64,000 bases of DNA, taken from contig NZ_SMFO01000001.1 in NCBI RefSeq assembly GCF_004349145.1, positions 186,001 to 250,000 on the forward strand. Reading direction: 5' to 3'. Origin of the DNA: Flavobacterium hiemivividum. Lineage in GTDB: Bacteria; Bacteroidota; Bacteroidia; Flavobacteriales; Flavobacteriaceae. The position numbers and the translations under genes are program-made. The stretch's first letter is position 1. Every line of letters starts with the position of its first letter. The notes beneath the pieces were generated by a model. It was not told the origin of the DNA, made no database searches, and saw only the letters and a program-made list of their open reading frames with translations. Positions 33,480 through 43,944 of this stretch are shown piece after piece.

Positions 33480-36128
33480 TTACATTACAAAATCTATCGC
33501 TTTAGCTAAAGCCTCTGAAATTCCTGCCGCATTTTTCCCTCCTGCGGTAGCAAAGAAAGGCTGCCCACCTCCTCCACCTTGGATATATTTTCCTAATTCG
33601 CGGACTACTTGTCCAGCATTTAATTTTTTGTCAGCAACTAGTTCTTTAGAGATATAACAACTTAACATGGGCTTTCCTTCTTCGGCTGTAGCCAAAACCA
33701 AAAACACATTAGTTCCCAAGTTCCCTAAATCATAAGCCAAATCTTTAGCACCTTCTGGATTAAGATCCACTTGGACTGCTAGAAACTGAACGCCATTAAC
33801 TTCTTGGATTTGCGTCATCAACTCTGCTTTTAATCCTTTTGCTTTGTCTTTAATTAATTGCTCAATTTGCTTTTTTAATTTTGCGTTTTCATCCTGAAGC
33901 GCTACCACTGCTTTAATCGTATCTTGTGGATTTTTTAACGTCGCTTTGATTTCGCTCAACAATTCTTCTTGCGATGCATAGAATTTTTTCACTGCCTCAC
34001 TAGTAATTGCTTCAATACGACGAATTCCTGCCGCAACAGCTCCTTCAGAAACGATTTTGAAATGCCATATTTCAGCGGTATTGTTCACGTGGATTCCACC
34101 GCACAATTCCATGCTGTTTCCAAATTTGATAGCACGCACATTATCTCCATATTTTTCGCCAAACAAAGCCATAGCACCTTCGTCTAGCGCTTGTTGAATA
34201 GGAATACTTCTTCTTTCGATTAATGGTAATTGCTCTTGGATTCTTGCATTAACAAAGTCTTCTACTTCTTGTAATTCCTCATCACTCACTTTTGCAAAGT
34301 GCGAAAAGTCAAAACGCAAATTATTTGGATTTACCAATGATCCTTTTTGCTCTACATGCGTTCCTAAAATTGTACGCAAAGCTTCGTGCATTAAATGGGT
34401 TGCTGAGTGATTTTTGGAAGACAATCCTCTTAAATCAGTATTTACTTTGGCAACAAAACTAGCATCTACATTTTCAGGTAATTGCTTCGCAAAATGCAAA
34501 ATCAAGTTATTCTCTTTTTTAGTATCTATAATTTCAATCGTTTCATTTGCCGAAACTAAAATTCCTTTATCTCCTACTTGCCCTCCACCTTCTGGGTAGA
34601 AAGGTGTCGCATCTAGAACGATTTGATAAAGCACTCCATCTTTTTTAGAATCTACTTTACGAATACGAGTGATTTTTACTTCGTTTTCAACTTGGTCATA
34701 ACCTACAAAACTTTCAACATTTCCATCAACCAAAATTTTCCAGTCGTCAGTAGAAACTTCAGAAGCAGCACGAGAACGTGATTTTTGTTCTTGCATTGCT
34801 TTATCAAAACCAGCTTCGTCTAACTCATATCCTTTTTCTCTAAGAATTAAAGCCGTTAAATCGATTGGAAAACCAAAAGTATCGTATAGTTCGAATGCTT
34901 TAGCTCCATTAACTTCTTTTCCTTTAGTTTCAGAAATTACTTTGTCTAACAATTGTAATCCTTGATCCAAAGTTCTAAGGAAAGAAGCTTCTTCTTCGCG
35001 AATCACATTAGTAACCAATGCTTGTTGTTTTTTGATTTCTGGGAAAAACTCTCCCATTTGGTCTGCTAAAACAGCAACTAATTGATAGATAAAAGGTTCC
35101 TTGGTGTCCAAAAATGTAAAACCATAACGTATCGCACGACGCAAAATACGACGAATTACATATCCTGCTCCAGTATTAGACGGCAACTGTCCATCGGCAA
35201 TAGCGAAAGCTACCGCACGCACGTGATCGACAATTACACGAATCGCAATATTGGTTTTATTTTGTTTCTCAGATTCCTCACTATCGTTTAGAACGACCGA
35301 GTTAGGTGTATATTTCAATCCTGTAATTTCCTCCACTTTTTCGATAAGCGGCGTAAACACATCCGTATCATAGTTTGAAGTTACATCTTGCATCGCCATA
35401 CACAAACGCTCAAACCCCATTCCGGTATCTACGTGTTTAGCCGGTAATTTTTCAAGAGAACCATCGGCTTTGCGGTTGAATTCCATAAATACGTTATTCC
35501 ATATCTCGACTACTTGTGGATGATCAGCGTTTACTAAGCTACGACCTGAAACTGTAGCTCTTTCTTCATCAGTACGCAAATCGACATGAATTTCAGAACA
35601 GGGTCCGCATGGTCCTTGATCTCCCATTTCCCAGAAATTGTCTTTTTTGTTTCCAAGGATGATTCGATCTTCGGGAACGAATTGTTTCCAAATATCGAAA
35701 GCTTCCTGGTCGAAAGGTACGTTCTCTGCTTCGTTTCCTTCAAAAACGGAAACGTACAAACGGTCTTTATCTAACTTCAACACTTCGGTTAAGAATTCCC
35801 AAGCCCAAGGCAAGGCTTCTTTTTTGAAATAATCTCCAAAAGACCAGTTTCCTAGCATTTCGAACATAGTATGGTGATAGGTATCAAAACCTACATCTTC
35901 TAAATCATTATGTTTCCCTGAAACACGAAGACATTTTTGAGTGTCGGCAATTCTATTGCTTTTTGGCGTGGCATTACCTAAAAAATATTCTTTAAACTGC
36001 GCCATACCAGAGTTGTTGAACATCAAGGTTGGGTCGTCTTTAAGAACTATTGGTGCCGAAGGAACGATTAAATGTCCTTTGCTTTGAAAAAAGTCTAAAA
36101 ATTGTTTACGTACGTCTTGTGATTTCAT
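33480..36128 (-). CDS. alaS: Alanyl-tRNA synthetase
   Basis: An 882-residue class II synthetase with the N-terminal catalytic core ([37 protein letters not shown]), an editing domain with the HSATHLMH metal site and the CGGIHV second half, and the C-Ala domain ending in [17 protein letters not shown]. Complete. A repeat-containing divergent spacer separates it from the M23 peptidase gene. Confidence 0.97.
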   Translation of the reverse strand: MKSQDVRKQFLDFFQSKGHLIVPSAPIVLKDDPTLMFNNSGMAQFKEYFLGNATPKSNRIADTQKCLRVSGKHNDLEDVGFDTYHHTMFEMLGNWSFGDYFKKEALPWAWEFLTEVLKLDKDRLYVSVFEGNEAENVPFDQEAFDIWKQFVPEDRIILGNKKDNFWEMGDQGPCGPCSEIHVDLRTDEERATVSGRSLVNADHPQVVEIWNNVFMEFNRKADGSLEKLPAKHVDTGMGFERLCMAMQDVTSNYDTDVFTPLIEKVEEITGLKYTPNSVVLNDSEESEKQNKTNIAIRVIVDHVRAVAFAIADGQLPSNTGAGYVIRRILRRAIRYGFTFLDTKEPFIYQLVAVLADQMGEFFPEIKKQQALVTNVIREEEASFLRTLDQGLQLLDKVISETKGKEVNGAKAFELYDTFGFPIDLTALILREKGYELDEAGFDKAMQEQKSRSRAASEVSTDDWKILVDGNVESFVGYDQVENEVKITRIRKVDSKKDGVLYQIVLDATPFYPEGGGQVGDKGILVSANETIEIIDTKKENNLILHFAKQLPENVDASFVAKVNTDLRGLSSKNHSATHLMHEALRTILGTHVEQKGSLVNPNNLRFDFSHFAKVSDEELQEVEDFVNARIQEQLPLIERRSIPIQQALDEGAMALFGEKYGDNVRAIKFGNSMELCGGIHVNNTAEIWHFKIVSEGAVAAGIRRIEAITSEAVKKFYASQEELLSEIKATLKNPQDTIKAVVALQDENAKLKKQIEQLIKDKAKGLKAELMTQIQEVNGVQFLAVQVDLNPEGAKDLAYDLGNLGTNVFLVLATAEEGKPMLSCYISKELVADKKLNAGQVVRELGKYIQGGGGGQPFFATAGGKNAAGISEALAKAIDFVM

Positions 36129-36193
36129 TATTTTATTTTTAGTGCAATTAGAGCACGAAGTTTTTGAATTTATGTCTTGCTCGAAAGCATTTT

Positions 36194-36337
36194 ATGCCCC
36201 AGATAATAGTGGAAAGCTTCGAAATTTTGAAATTTATTTTTTTCTTGTGGTGGCAGAGCGACCGGAGGAAGCTCCTACCAGCGCAGCAGAAAAAAAGATT
36301 TCAAGACGAGAACTTGAAACGAATAGCTGGGAAAGGC
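36194..36337 (+). repeat. Structured intergenic element, copy B (about 144 nt)
   Basis: Opens ATGCCCCAGATAATAG, has the apical hairpin GAGCGACCGGAGGAAGCTC (36256-36274) closed by TGGT/ACCA, and ends AGCTGGGAAAGGC. Long-range pairing: TGAAAT/ATTTCA and TTTTTTTCT-type against AGAAAAAAA. GCGAC starts 64 nt after the element start and 79 nt before its end (61 and 81 in copy A). It lies in the divergent spacer between alaS and the M23 gene. Open frames across it are not genes. Confidence 0.65.
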
Positions 36338-36441
36338 ACATTATTATATTTATTATTGAAAAAAAGCGGGAACAAATGAAACATTTATTAAATTTGTTCA
36401 AACTGCATTTTACAAGGTGCAAAAATAGGGTATTTTAAAAT

Positions 36442-37419
36442 ATGGCGAAAGTAAAATATTATTACGATTCGGAAAATCTGGCTTATCGAAAAATAAAAAC
36501 AAAAAAAAGAAAGAAATTCGGTTTTATTGTCTTGTTTTTAGTGGCCTCAGCCTTGTTTGGTTCATTAAGTTTCCTAATATTATTAAACACGCCTTACTTC
36601 GACACGCCAAAAGATAGATTGATGCAACGGGAAATTGAAAACTTAAAGCTGAATTATGCCGTATTGAATCGAAAAATAGACCAACTTGACAATGTAATTG
36701 AAGCAATTGAAGAGCGCGATAACAACTTATACAGAACCTATTTTAATACCTCACCCATACCTGAAGAGGAACGAAAAGCAGGCTATAGTGGCGATAATCG
36801 CTATGCTGCATTACAAGGCTTTGACAACACAAAACTGGTCCTAAATACCACCAAAAGAGTAGATATTCTTACAAAAGAATTGGCAATACAATCGAAATCG
36901 CTGGATTACATTTTAAAACTGGCAAAAGAGAAAAATAAATTTTTGTCTGCCATTCCTGCCATTCAGCCTGTCAGGAACGAAAATTTAAAACGGATGGCTT
37001 CTGGTTTTGGATATCGCACAGATCCATTTACTAAAGCGCGTAAAATGCATGAGGGTATGGACTTTACGGCCAAAGTAGGCACACCAATTTTTGCAACTGG
37101 TGACGGAGTGGTCTCACAAGCAGATAATAGAGCATCCGGTTACGGGAATCATATTGTCATTAGGCATGGTTATGGATACGAGACTCTGTATGGTCATTTG
37201 AGTAAATACAATTGTAAAGCGGGACAACGAGTAAAGCGCGGCGACATTATAGGTTATGTGGGGAGTACAGGAAGATCTGAAGGACCCCATTTGCATTATG
37301 AAGTACACAAAGACGGTAAAGTCGTTAATCCACTCAATTTTTATTACGGAAATATTTCGGCAGTGGAATATGTTGCGATTTCAAAATTAGCAAACCAAGA
37401 GAATCAGTCGCTTGATTAA
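36442..37419 (+). CDS. M23-family membrane-anchored peptidoglycan endopeptidase
   Basis: A 325-residue protein: cytoplasmic Lys-rich start, one membrane helix (about residues 29-50), a coiled coil (about 62-85), and a C-terminal M23 domain (about 190-300) with MHEGMDF (His-x3-Asp) and GPHLHYE (H-x-H) as zinc ligands. It cuts cell-wall cross-links or binds cell wall. It starts the plus-strand group M23-MerR-LemA-TPM-TPM. Confidence 0.92.
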   Translation: MAKVKYYYDSENLAYRKIKTKKRKKFGFIVLFLVASALFGSLSFLILLNTPYFDTPKDRLMQREIENLKLNYAVLNRKIDQLDNVIEAIEERDNNLYRTYFNTSPIPEEERKAGYSGDNRYAALQGFDNTKLVLNTTKRVDILTKELAIQSKSLDYILKLAKEKNKFLSAIPAIQPVRNENLKRMASGFGYRTDPFTKARKMHEGMDFTAKVGTPIFATGDGVVSQADNRASGYGNHIVIRHGYGYETLYGHLSKYNCKAGQRVKRGDIIGYVGSTGRSEGPHLHYEVHKDGKVVNPLNFYYGNISAVEYVAISKLANQENQSLD

Positions 37420-37511
37420 AGGATTTAAAAATTTAGGAATTAGGATTATTAGAATTAAATTTTGAAGTTGATTTTTGACTTTTTAAATAAATAATTATTA
37501 AAAAACAGAAT

Positions 37512-37844
37512 ATGCATATTGAGCTTTCTAAAGATAAAAGGTATTACAGTATTGGCGAAATAGCCAAAGCTTTTAATGTAAATGCTTCCCTGATTCGGTT
37601 CTGGGATAGTGAGTTTGATATCCTTAAACCTAAGAAAAACGCTAAGGGAAATAGAATGTTTACTCCTGAAGATGTAACTAACCTGCAACTCATTTATCAT
37701 CTGGTAAAAGAAAGAGGATTCACATTAGAAGGAGCTAAAATCCATTTGAAAGAAGGCCAAAAGAAAACATTGGATAAATTTGAAATTATCCGAAAATTAG
37801 AAACCATTAGAACACAATTAACAAATATTAAAAATCAACTTTAA
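37512..37844 (+). CDS. MerR-family transcriptional regulator
   Basis: A 110-residue protein with a MerR HTH (residues 11-80, YYSIGEIAKAFNVNASLIRFW) and a short C-terminal coiled coil (about 85-110). The short effector region lacks metal-binding cysteines. In Flavobacteria it occurs between the M23 peptidase and lemA genes, 11 nt before LemA. Confidence 0.92.
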   Translation: MHIELSKDKRYYSIGEIAKAFNVNASLIRFWDSEFDILKPKKNAKGNRMFTPEDVTNLQLIYHLVKERGFTLEGAKIHLKEGQKKTLDKFEIIRKLETIRTQLTNIKNQL

Positions 37845-37855
37845 ATTAAACAAAC

Positions 37856-38443
37856 ATGAAAAGATTTTTGCCTTGGATTATCGGAGCCGTAGTTATATTC
37901 GGAATTTACAGCTATGTTAAGGGAATTAACAATACTGCTGTTGTATATGAGCAGGGAATTAAAGAAGCTTGGGGTAATGTTCAAACCTCTTACCAAAGAA
38001 GAAATGACTTGATCGGAAACTTAGTAAAAACAGTACAAGGAGCCGCTGAGTTTGAAAAAAGCACTTTGACTGCGGTTATTGAAGCGCGTGCCAAAGCAAC
38101 TGCGGTTACAGTTGACCCAACTAATATCACCCCAGAACAATTAACGCAATTTAACCAAGCTCAAAGCGGTGTAAGCAGCTCTCTATCTCGATTATTGGTT
38201 AGTGTGGAACGTTACCCTGATTTAAAAGCCAACCAAAACTTCTTGAAATTACAGGACGAATTGGCAAGTACCGAAAATCAAATTCTTACTGCTAGAACAC
38301 GTTTCAACGAAGCGGTGAAACCGTACAATAATCATATCAAAGTTTTCCCAAATTCAGTTTTTGCAGGAATGTTTGGATTTAAGGAAAAACCATATTTCGA
38401 AGCTGTAGCAGGTGCTGAAAAACCGGTTGAAGTACAATTCTAA
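37856..38443 (+). CDS. lemA: LemA family protein
   Basis: A 195-residue protein with an N-terminal membrane helix and the long helical LemA domain (VKGINNTAVVYEQGIKEAW, QRRNDLIGNLVKTVQG, then VERYPDLKANQNFLKLQ). LemA proteins are membrane-associated and often precede TPM-domain genes, as here. Role uncertain, often envelope stability. Confidence 0.95.
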   Translation: MKRFLPWIIGAVVIFGIYSYVKGINNTAVVYEQGIKEAWGNVQTSYQRRNDLIGNLVKTVQGAAEFEKSTLTAVIEARAKATAVTVDPTNITPEQLTQFNQAQSGVSSSLSRLLVSVERYPDLKANQNFLKLQDELASTENQILTARTRFNEAVKPYNNHIKVFPNSVFAGMFGFKEKPYFEAVAGAEKPVEVQF

Positions 38444-38463
38444 AAAACTCTTTCAGATATTTG

Positions 38464-38493
38464 ATTAACGTCTCGAAGTTTCGGGACGTTAAT
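38464..38493 (+). terminator. Intercistronic hairpin between lemA and the first TPM gene
   Basis: ATTAACGTC, then CGAA/TTCG and GACGTTAAT: about 13 pairs. No T-run follows, so it is more likely an mRNA-stabilising hairpin than a terminator. Confidence 0.6.
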
Positions 38494-38514
38494 CTTCATT
38501 CAAAAAAAAATACA

Positions 38515-38952
38515 ATGTCAAAAGTAGAAGATTTTTTATCCAAAGAAGAAGAGCAAGAGATTGTGGAAGCTATTCGCATGGCCGAAAAAAACACCTCTGG
38601 AGAAATTAGGGTTCATTTAGAAAAAACAACCGCTTTAGATGTTTATGATCGTGCTTTGGAAGTTTTTAATGAATTGAAAATGGATGAAACCCAACTAAAA
38701 AATGGGGTTTTAATTTATCTTGCCGTTGAAGACAAAACATTTGTGATTTGCGGAGATTATGGGATTAATGATGTCGTTGCTAATGATTTTTGGGACAGTA
38801 CCAAGGAGGTTATGGTTGCTCATTTTAAAAATGGCAATTACAAACAAGGTCTTGTTGACGGAATTCTAATCGCTGGAGAACAATTAAAAAAACATTTCCC
38901 TTGGTCAGAAGATGACACGAATGAATTATCAAACGAAATCTCAAAAGGCTAA
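38515..38952 (+). CDS. Short TPM-domain protein
   Basis: A 145-residue cytoplasmic-looking protein of the TPM (DUF477-like) family, with EIVEAIRMAEKNTSGEIRVH, FVICGDYGINDVV and FKNGNYKQGLVDGILIAGEQL. The frame is open to a TTG at 38461, but that stretch is the hairpin; ATG at 38515 gives the family start MSKVEDFLSKEEE. It is followed after 1 nt by the second TPM gene. Confidence 0.9.
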   Translation: MSKVEDFLSKEEEQEIVEAIRMAEKNTSGEIRVHLEKTTALDVYDRALEVFNELKMDETQLKNGVLIYLAVEDKTFVICGDYGINDVVANDFWDSTKEVMVAHFKNGNYKQGLVDGILIAGEQLKKHFPWSEDDTNELSNEISKG

Positions 38953-38953
38953 T

Positions 38954-39763
38954 ATGATTATATCTAAATTAAATAGTTCCCTTTATTTTAAATTACTTGT
39001 TTGCTTTTTTGTTACTCAATTGGGCTTCGCACAATATACTATACCAGAAAAACCTACTTTAGCCACTTCTGTTTACGACTATGCTAATCTTTTAAGCTCG
39101 ACTGAAAAACTTCAACTAGAAGAAAAACTAATCAAATATTCTGATTCTACCACAACTCAAATTGTAGTCATTACTATTGAAAGTCTAAAAGGAGAAGATG
39201 TAAGTCAGCTAGCGACTAACTGGGCACAAACTTGGGGAATTGGTCAATCAAAAGAGGACAATGGAGTTATAATTCTGGTTTCTAAAACAGATCGAAAAAT
39301 AGCAATAAACCCTGGTTACGGACTTGAAGATCGCTTAACGGCAGGAATTGGAGGAGAAATCATTAGAAATATAATTACTCCTGAATTCAAAGCTGGTAGT
39401 TACTACAATGGCCTTGACAAAGGAACCGATGCCTTGATTGATGTTTTTAAAGGCAAATACAAAGGAGAAAGAAAACAGAAAGCCAAAGAGAAAGGCTTCC
39501 CAATATTACCCTTCATTATTATTATCGTTATTATCCTAGTTCTTATTTCTAAAAATAAAGGCGGAGGTGGCGGAGGTAATTCTGGAAATCGTGGTGGTTT
39601 TGGACCAAGTTTACTAGATGTAATTATTTTAAGTAGTCTTGGCCGTGGCGGAGGCGGCGGTTTTGGCGGTGGATCTTCTGGAGGAGGATTTGGCGGCGGC
39701 GGATTCGGTGGTGGATTTGGCGGCGGCGGATTTTCAGGAGGAGGTTCAAGCGGAAGCTGGTAA
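38954..39763 (+). CDS. TPM-domain membrane protein with Gly-rich tail
   Basis: A 269-residue exported protein: signal peptide (residues 1-27), TPM domain (about 30-165, LATSVYDYANLLSSTEK, NPGYGLEDRLTAG), one membrane helix (FPILPFIIIIVIILVLIS) and a Gly/Ser/Phe-rich low-complexity tail of about 60 residues. The ATG at 38954 is preferred over the open frame from 38912. TPM proteins associate with photosystem or envelope repair in other bacteria. Here it pairs with LemA. Confidence 0.9.
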   Translation: MIISKLNSSLYFKLLVCFFVTQLGFAQYTIPEKPTLATSVYDYANLLSSTEKLQLEEKLIKYSDSTTTQIVVITIESLKGEDVSQLATNWAQTWGIGQSKEDNGVIILVSKTDRKIAINPGYGLEDRLTAGIGGEIIRNIITPEFKAGSYYNGLDKGTDALIDVFKGKYKGERKQKAKEKGFPILPFIIIIVIILVLISKNKGGGGGGNSGNRGGFGPSLLDVIILSSLGRGGGGGFGGGSSGGGFGGGGFGGGFGGGGFSGGGSSGSW

Positions 39764-39777
39764 AAAATATTCACAAT

Positions 39778-39826
39778 AGACAATCATAAAAAAAGCTGCA
39801 AATTGCAGCTTTTTTTATGATTGTCT
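39778..39826. terminator. Strong terminator after the TPM operon
   Basis: A perfect 23-bp stem (AGACAATCATAAAAAAAGCT plus GCA, and complement) with a 3-nt loop and inner A7/T7 runs. It ends the M23-to-TPM transcription unit. Confidence 0.93.
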
Positions 39827-39984
39827 GTTTCATTTAGCAAAATCAAATATAACCCGCCATAATCCAATTCTTGTTCACATATAGTTAATCGCACCTTTTT
39901 CGGCTAACTACTTATTTATAAATTGATTATCATTTAGTTAACTTTCATTTCTAACTATTAATCGTAAATTTAATAGAAAAAGTC

Positions 39985-40212
39985 ATGAAAAATTTTGCAA
40001 TATTACTCGTGTGGATTACCACAGTATTTGTTTTTGTTTTTGCAGGTTTATCTCATACAAACATTGCATTCACTATTTCCATAAGCTTACTAATCTTTGG
40101 AGTCTTATTAATTTTATTTATGGTATACGCCGTGCTCACTGATAAGTATACCACTACAAAAACGTTTAAAGACTGGTATGAAGACCATTCTATGGACACT
40201 TTAGATGATTAG
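39985..40212 (+). CDS. Small two-helix membrane protein, unknown
   Basis: A 75-residue protein with two membrane helices (about residues 5-25 and 30-52) and an acidic tail ending HSMDTLDD. The charge pattern and hydrophobicity look real, but I recognise no family. Probably monocistronic. Confidence 0.65.
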   Translation: MKNFAILLVWITTVFVFVFAGLSHTNIAFTISISLLIFGVLLILFMVYAVLTDKYTTTKTFKDWYEDHSMDTLDD

Positions 40213-40826
40213 AGATTAACTTTTAAAGTACTTATTACTACCGATTTTGACCAGATAATCACTATTGCATTACAATATATCTTGCGAATTCCAATCGACA
40301 ATTGTAATTAATAATGCGAATAGAGAGTAGGAATAAAAACTAGATTTTCAAAAAGTTAAACCCAAAAAACCTTTAAAAACCTTTCGATAGATTCTCGACT
40401 AGAGGCATTTTTAGCTTTTGATTTCTATTAATAATCAACACCTCTTAAAAAAGTTCTGTTTTACAGCTATTCTTAATACTAACATAATGTGCAGATTCTA
40501 TTCGTTTTATAACAATAAGTCGGCTGTTACTTAAACTAATACTAAATCGCACATCCATTCTAGAATTATCTCTACTAGTTACCCATAAACTGGTAGGCAC
40601 TAGTGCGATCCATTACTTAAAATATTATATTTTTGATATTCACTCTCAATTAATTAGTTTCAAAAACTTGATACGGTTGTATTGATATTTAAGTAGCACT
40701 AGCAAATAAATATCAATACACCAATAAGACAGAAAATAATCCTTTGCATATTAATAAGCAGAAGTCTTTCATTCTTAAAACGAATTAAAAAGAATAATAA
40801 GTGAATCTATCTATAACATAAAAAGT
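40213..40826 (+). other. 600-nt spacer before the sulfatases, with one structured segment
   Basis: No gene. One notable fold is at 40546-40609: ATCGCAC pairs with GTGCGAT, and two ACTAGT copies can pair within. TATTTTTG at 40628-40635 matches a -7 box, about 190 nt before the first sulfatase. The rest is AT-rich with nothing I can support. Confidence 0.5.
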
Positions 40827-42302
40827 ATGAATAAAATTAAAGCGATAATCTTCTGCTGCCTATTATCTAGTTCTGTTTTATCTCAACAAAAACCCAACAT
40901 CATTTATATATATGCCGATGATTTAGGATATGGTGAGTTGGGAAGTTATGGTCAAATGAAAATAAAAACGCCCAATCTTGATCGCATGGCAAAAGAAGGA
41001 ATGCGTTTTACACAACATTACTCAAGCTCGGCTGTTTGTGCCCCCGCTAGATGTATGTTGATGACAGGTAAACATGGGGGAAGTTCCTACATTAGGGGGA
41101 ATTATGAACTGGGCGGATTTTTAGATAGTGAAGAAAAAGGCCAGATCCCGTTAAAAGCAGAGGAATTTACCGTTGCCGAATTAGTAAAGCAAAAAGGATA
41201 TACGACTGCATTGGTAGGAAAATGGGGCCTTGGAATGAATGGGACTGAAGGCTCGCCAAATGCCCAGGGTTTTGATTATTATTACGGTTATCTCGATCAA
41301 AAGCAATCTCATAATTATTATCCTACACACTTGTGGGAGAATGAAAAATGGGATACTTTAAATCAGCCGTATATCAATGTACATAAAATTTTAGATCCTA
41401 AAACAGCCACTGATACTGACTTTGACTACTTTAAAGGGAAAGTTTATGCACCAGAAAAAATGACAGAAAAAGCATTAAAGTTCATAGATAACAATAAGGA
41501 AAATCCTTTTTTCTTGTATTTGCCATATACAATTCCGCATGCTTCTTTACAGGCACCAGAGGAATGGATAAAGCAATATATTGGTCTCTTTGAAGAAAAA
41601 CCTTACTATGGACAAAATGGTTATGCTTCAACTAAATATCCGCTATCTACGTACGCAGCAATGATTAGTTATCTAGATGCCCAAGTGGGGATTATTATGG
41701 ATCGAATAAAAGAATTAGGACTCGATGAAAACACGATTATCATGTTTAGCAGTGACAACGGAACCACTTTTAATGGAGGTGTTGATGCTGCCTTTTTTAA
41801 TAGTGTAGATAATTTAAAAGGATTAAAAATGGATTTATACGAAGGCGGTATTCGGGAACCATTTATCGCGAGATGGCCCGGGAAAATCCGTGCTGGATCG
41901 ACTTCAGATCTTATTTCTGCCCAATATGATTTTTTTGCTACAATTGCAGATTTAACCAATCAAAAAGTTAAAAACACAGACGGCATTTCTTTTCTTCCGG
42001 AACTACTAGGGAACAAGTCCAAACAAAAAAAACACGAGTATCTGTATTTTGAATATCCTGAAAAAGGAGGTCAAATCGCTATTCGAATGGGCGACTGGAA
42101 AGGTGTAAAAAGTAATTTAAAAAAAAATCCTAACGCACTTTGGGAAATTTATAACCTTCGAAGCGATAGAAATGAAACAGTAGATGTCTCAAATCAAAAT
42201 TCGAAACTAGTGAAAAGGTTTGAAGAAATACTAAAAAAAGAACACCAAACTTCAGCTGTTAAAAACTGGGAGTTTATAAATACAAGAAACAGTAAACTAT
42301 AA
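40827..42302 (+). CDS. Sulfatase (FGly Cys-type), copy 1
   Basis: A 491-residue exported sulfatase with signal peptide (cleavage near residue 20). The active-site motif SAVCAPARCMLMTG puts the formylglycine precursor at Cys71; YADDLGYGELG gives metal ligands and VGKWGLGM the later His/Lys site. Likely acts on sulfated glycans or aryl sulfates in the periplasm. The 28-nt spacing to the next sulfatase suggests one operon, which ends with the FGE that can mature both. Confidence 0.93.
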   Translation: MNKIKAIIFCCLLSSSVLSQQKPNIIYIYADDLGYGELGSYGQMKIKTPNLDRMAKEGMRFTQHYSSSAVCAPARCMLMTGKHGGSSYIRGNYELGGFLDSEEKGQIPLKAEEFTVAELVKQKGYTTALVGKWGLGMNGTEGSPNAQGFDYYYGYLDQKQSHNYYPTHLWENEKWDTLNQPYINVHKILDPKTATDTDFDYFKGKVYAPEKMTEKALKFIDNNKENPFFLYLPYTIPHASLQAPEEWIKQYIGLFEEKPYYGQNGYASTKYPLSTYAAMISYLDAQVGIIMDRIKELGLDENTIIMFSSDNGTTFNGGVDAAFFNSVDNLKGLKMDLYEGGIREPFIARWPGKIRAGSTSDLISAQYDFFATIADLTNQKVKNTDGISFLPELLGNKSKQKKHEYLYFEYPEKGGQIAIRMGDWKGVKSNLKKNPNALWEIYNLRSDRNETVDVSNQNSKLVKRFEEILKKEHQTSAVKNWEFINTRNSKL

Positions 42303-42329
42303 ATTGACCAACTAAAATTATAATTAACA

Positions 42330-43856
42330 ATGCATAAAAAAAACAGCTTTTCGATACTAAAAAAGAGCAGTATATTCTTGCTATGCCTTTTATCAACAGC
42401 TATATTTGCTCAAAAGCGACCAAATGTCATAATCATCATGACTGACGACTTAGGCTACGGTGATTTAAGTTGTTATGGAGCGACCAAGATTAACACTCCT
42501 AACATAGACAAACTGGCCAAACAAGGAGTGCGCTTCACTGATGCACATTCCACCTCGGCAACCTGTACTCCTTCTCGTTATGGTTTAATGACAGGACAAT
42601 ATCCTTGGAGAACAAAAGGTACTGGAATACTTCCTGGAGACGCTGCTTTAATAGTTCCGACAGATAAAACCACGCTACCTTCTTTATTTCAGAAAGCGGG
42701 TTATAAAACTGGAATTGTAGGGAAATGGCATTTAGGTTTAGGAAATGAATTACAGAAGAATTGGAACGGCGAAATAAAACCAGGACCGAATGAAGTAGGT
42801 TTTGATTACTCCTATATTTTCCCTGCAACGGCTGATAGAGTTCCTACTGTATTTGTCGAAAATCACCATGTAGTTGCACTAGATCCTAATGATCCTATTG
42901 AAGTTGATTATAGCAAAAAAGTGGGGAATGGCCCAACGGGCAAGGAAAATCCTGAATTACTAAAAATGAAATCTTCCCCTAACCATGGACACAACAATAC
43001 TATTGTAAATGGAATAGGACGTATTGGTTATATGAGTGGCGGCAACAAAGCCCGTTGGACTGACGAGGAAATGCCGATGACTTTTCTATCGAAAGCAAAT
43101 GAGTTTATCGAGACGAATAAAAAAGTTCCTTTCTTCCTTTATTATGCGTTAACAGAGCCTCATGTTCCCCGCATGCCTTCGACCATGTTTAAAGGAAAAA
43201 GCGGTTTAGGATATCGTGGTGATGCCATCTTACAAATGGATTGGACTGTAGGGGAAATCATGAAGCAACTAGAATATCAAGGCATAGCAAATAACACCAT
43301 CGTTATTTTCACCAGTGACAATGGACCTGTACTTGATGACGGATATGAAGACGGAGCCGTGACAGAATTAAATGGACATACTCCTTGGGGATCTTTACGC
43401 GGCGGAAAGTATAGTACTTTTGAGGCAGGCACACGTGTTCCTTTTATCGTCAGGGGGCCAGCGACAATAAAAAAAGGAGTGTCACCAGCTTTATTATCTC
43501 AGGTGGATTTACTTCCTTCTTTTTCTAAAATGTTGAACGTAAAATTAGACAAAGATCAGGTAATTGATGGAGAAGATATGCTGCAAGCTATGTTAGGCAA
43601 AACTAACAAAGGGCGAACGGTACTTATTAAGCAAGGAATCAATACCCTAGCAATCAGAAAAGAGAACTGGAAATATATTGATCCGAGTAACGGACCAACA
43701 ATGAATTTATTAACCAATATCGAAATGGGTAATAACCAGCAACCACAATTGTATGATTTAAATAAGGACATTGGAGAAAAAGAAAACCTTGCCAGTCGAT
43801 ACCCCGAAATCACAAAGGAGTTGGCGAAATTATTGCAACAAATAAAAGAACAATAA
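42330..43856 (+). CDS. Sulfatase (FGly Cys-type), copy 2
   Basis: A 508-residue exported sulfatase with signal peptide (residues 1-28). Cys79 in SATCTPSRYGLMTG is the formylglycine precursor; IIMTDDLGYGDLS and GIVGKWHLGLG supply the metal site. It has a longer C-terminal part than copy 1, with more than one candidate substrate loop. Substrate unknown. Confidence 0.93.
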   Translation: MHKKNSFSILKKSSIFLLCLLSTAIFAQKRPNVIIIMTDDLGYGDLSCYGATKINTPNIDKLAKQGVRFTDAHSTSATCTPSRYGLMTGQYPWRTKGTGILPGDAALIVPTDKTTLPSLFQKAGYKTGIVGKWHLGLGNELQKNWNGEIKPGPNEVGFDYSYIFPATADRVPTVFVENHHVVALDPNDPIEVDYSKKVGNGPTGKENPELLKMKSSPNHGHNNTIVNGIGRIGYMSGGNKARWTDEEMPMTFLSKANEFIETNKKVPFFLYYALTEPHVPRMPSTMFKGKSGLGYRGDAILQMDWTVGEIMKQLEYQGIANNTIVIFTSDNGPVLDDGYEDGAVTELNGHTPWGSLRGGKYSTFEAGTRVPFIVRGPATIKKGVSPALLSQVDLLPSFSKMLNVKLDKDQVIDGEDMLQAMLGKTNKGRTVLIKQGINTLAIRKENWKYIDPSNGPTMNLLTNIEMGNNQQPQLYDLNKDIGEKENLASRYPEITKELAKLLQQIKEQ

Positions 43857-43944
43857 AGAATCAGTATTTTTGTAAAAGAAATAAAGAATAAACCAGTCCT
43901 TAAATCTAATTTTAGCTTTAGAAACCGGATTAAACAAACTTAAA

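Noticed and set aside
36142-36438. 98-codon frame across the alaS/M23 spacer
   Set aside because: It runs through the structured element, and its product has no domain or sensible composition.
38461-38514. TTG start of the first TPM protein
   Set aside because: The stretch is a palindromic hairpin and the product before MSKVEDF does not match the family.
39403-39783. Proline-rich 126-codon antisense frame
   Set aside because: It is the complement of the Gly-rich tail of the TPM protein, a typical shadow frame.
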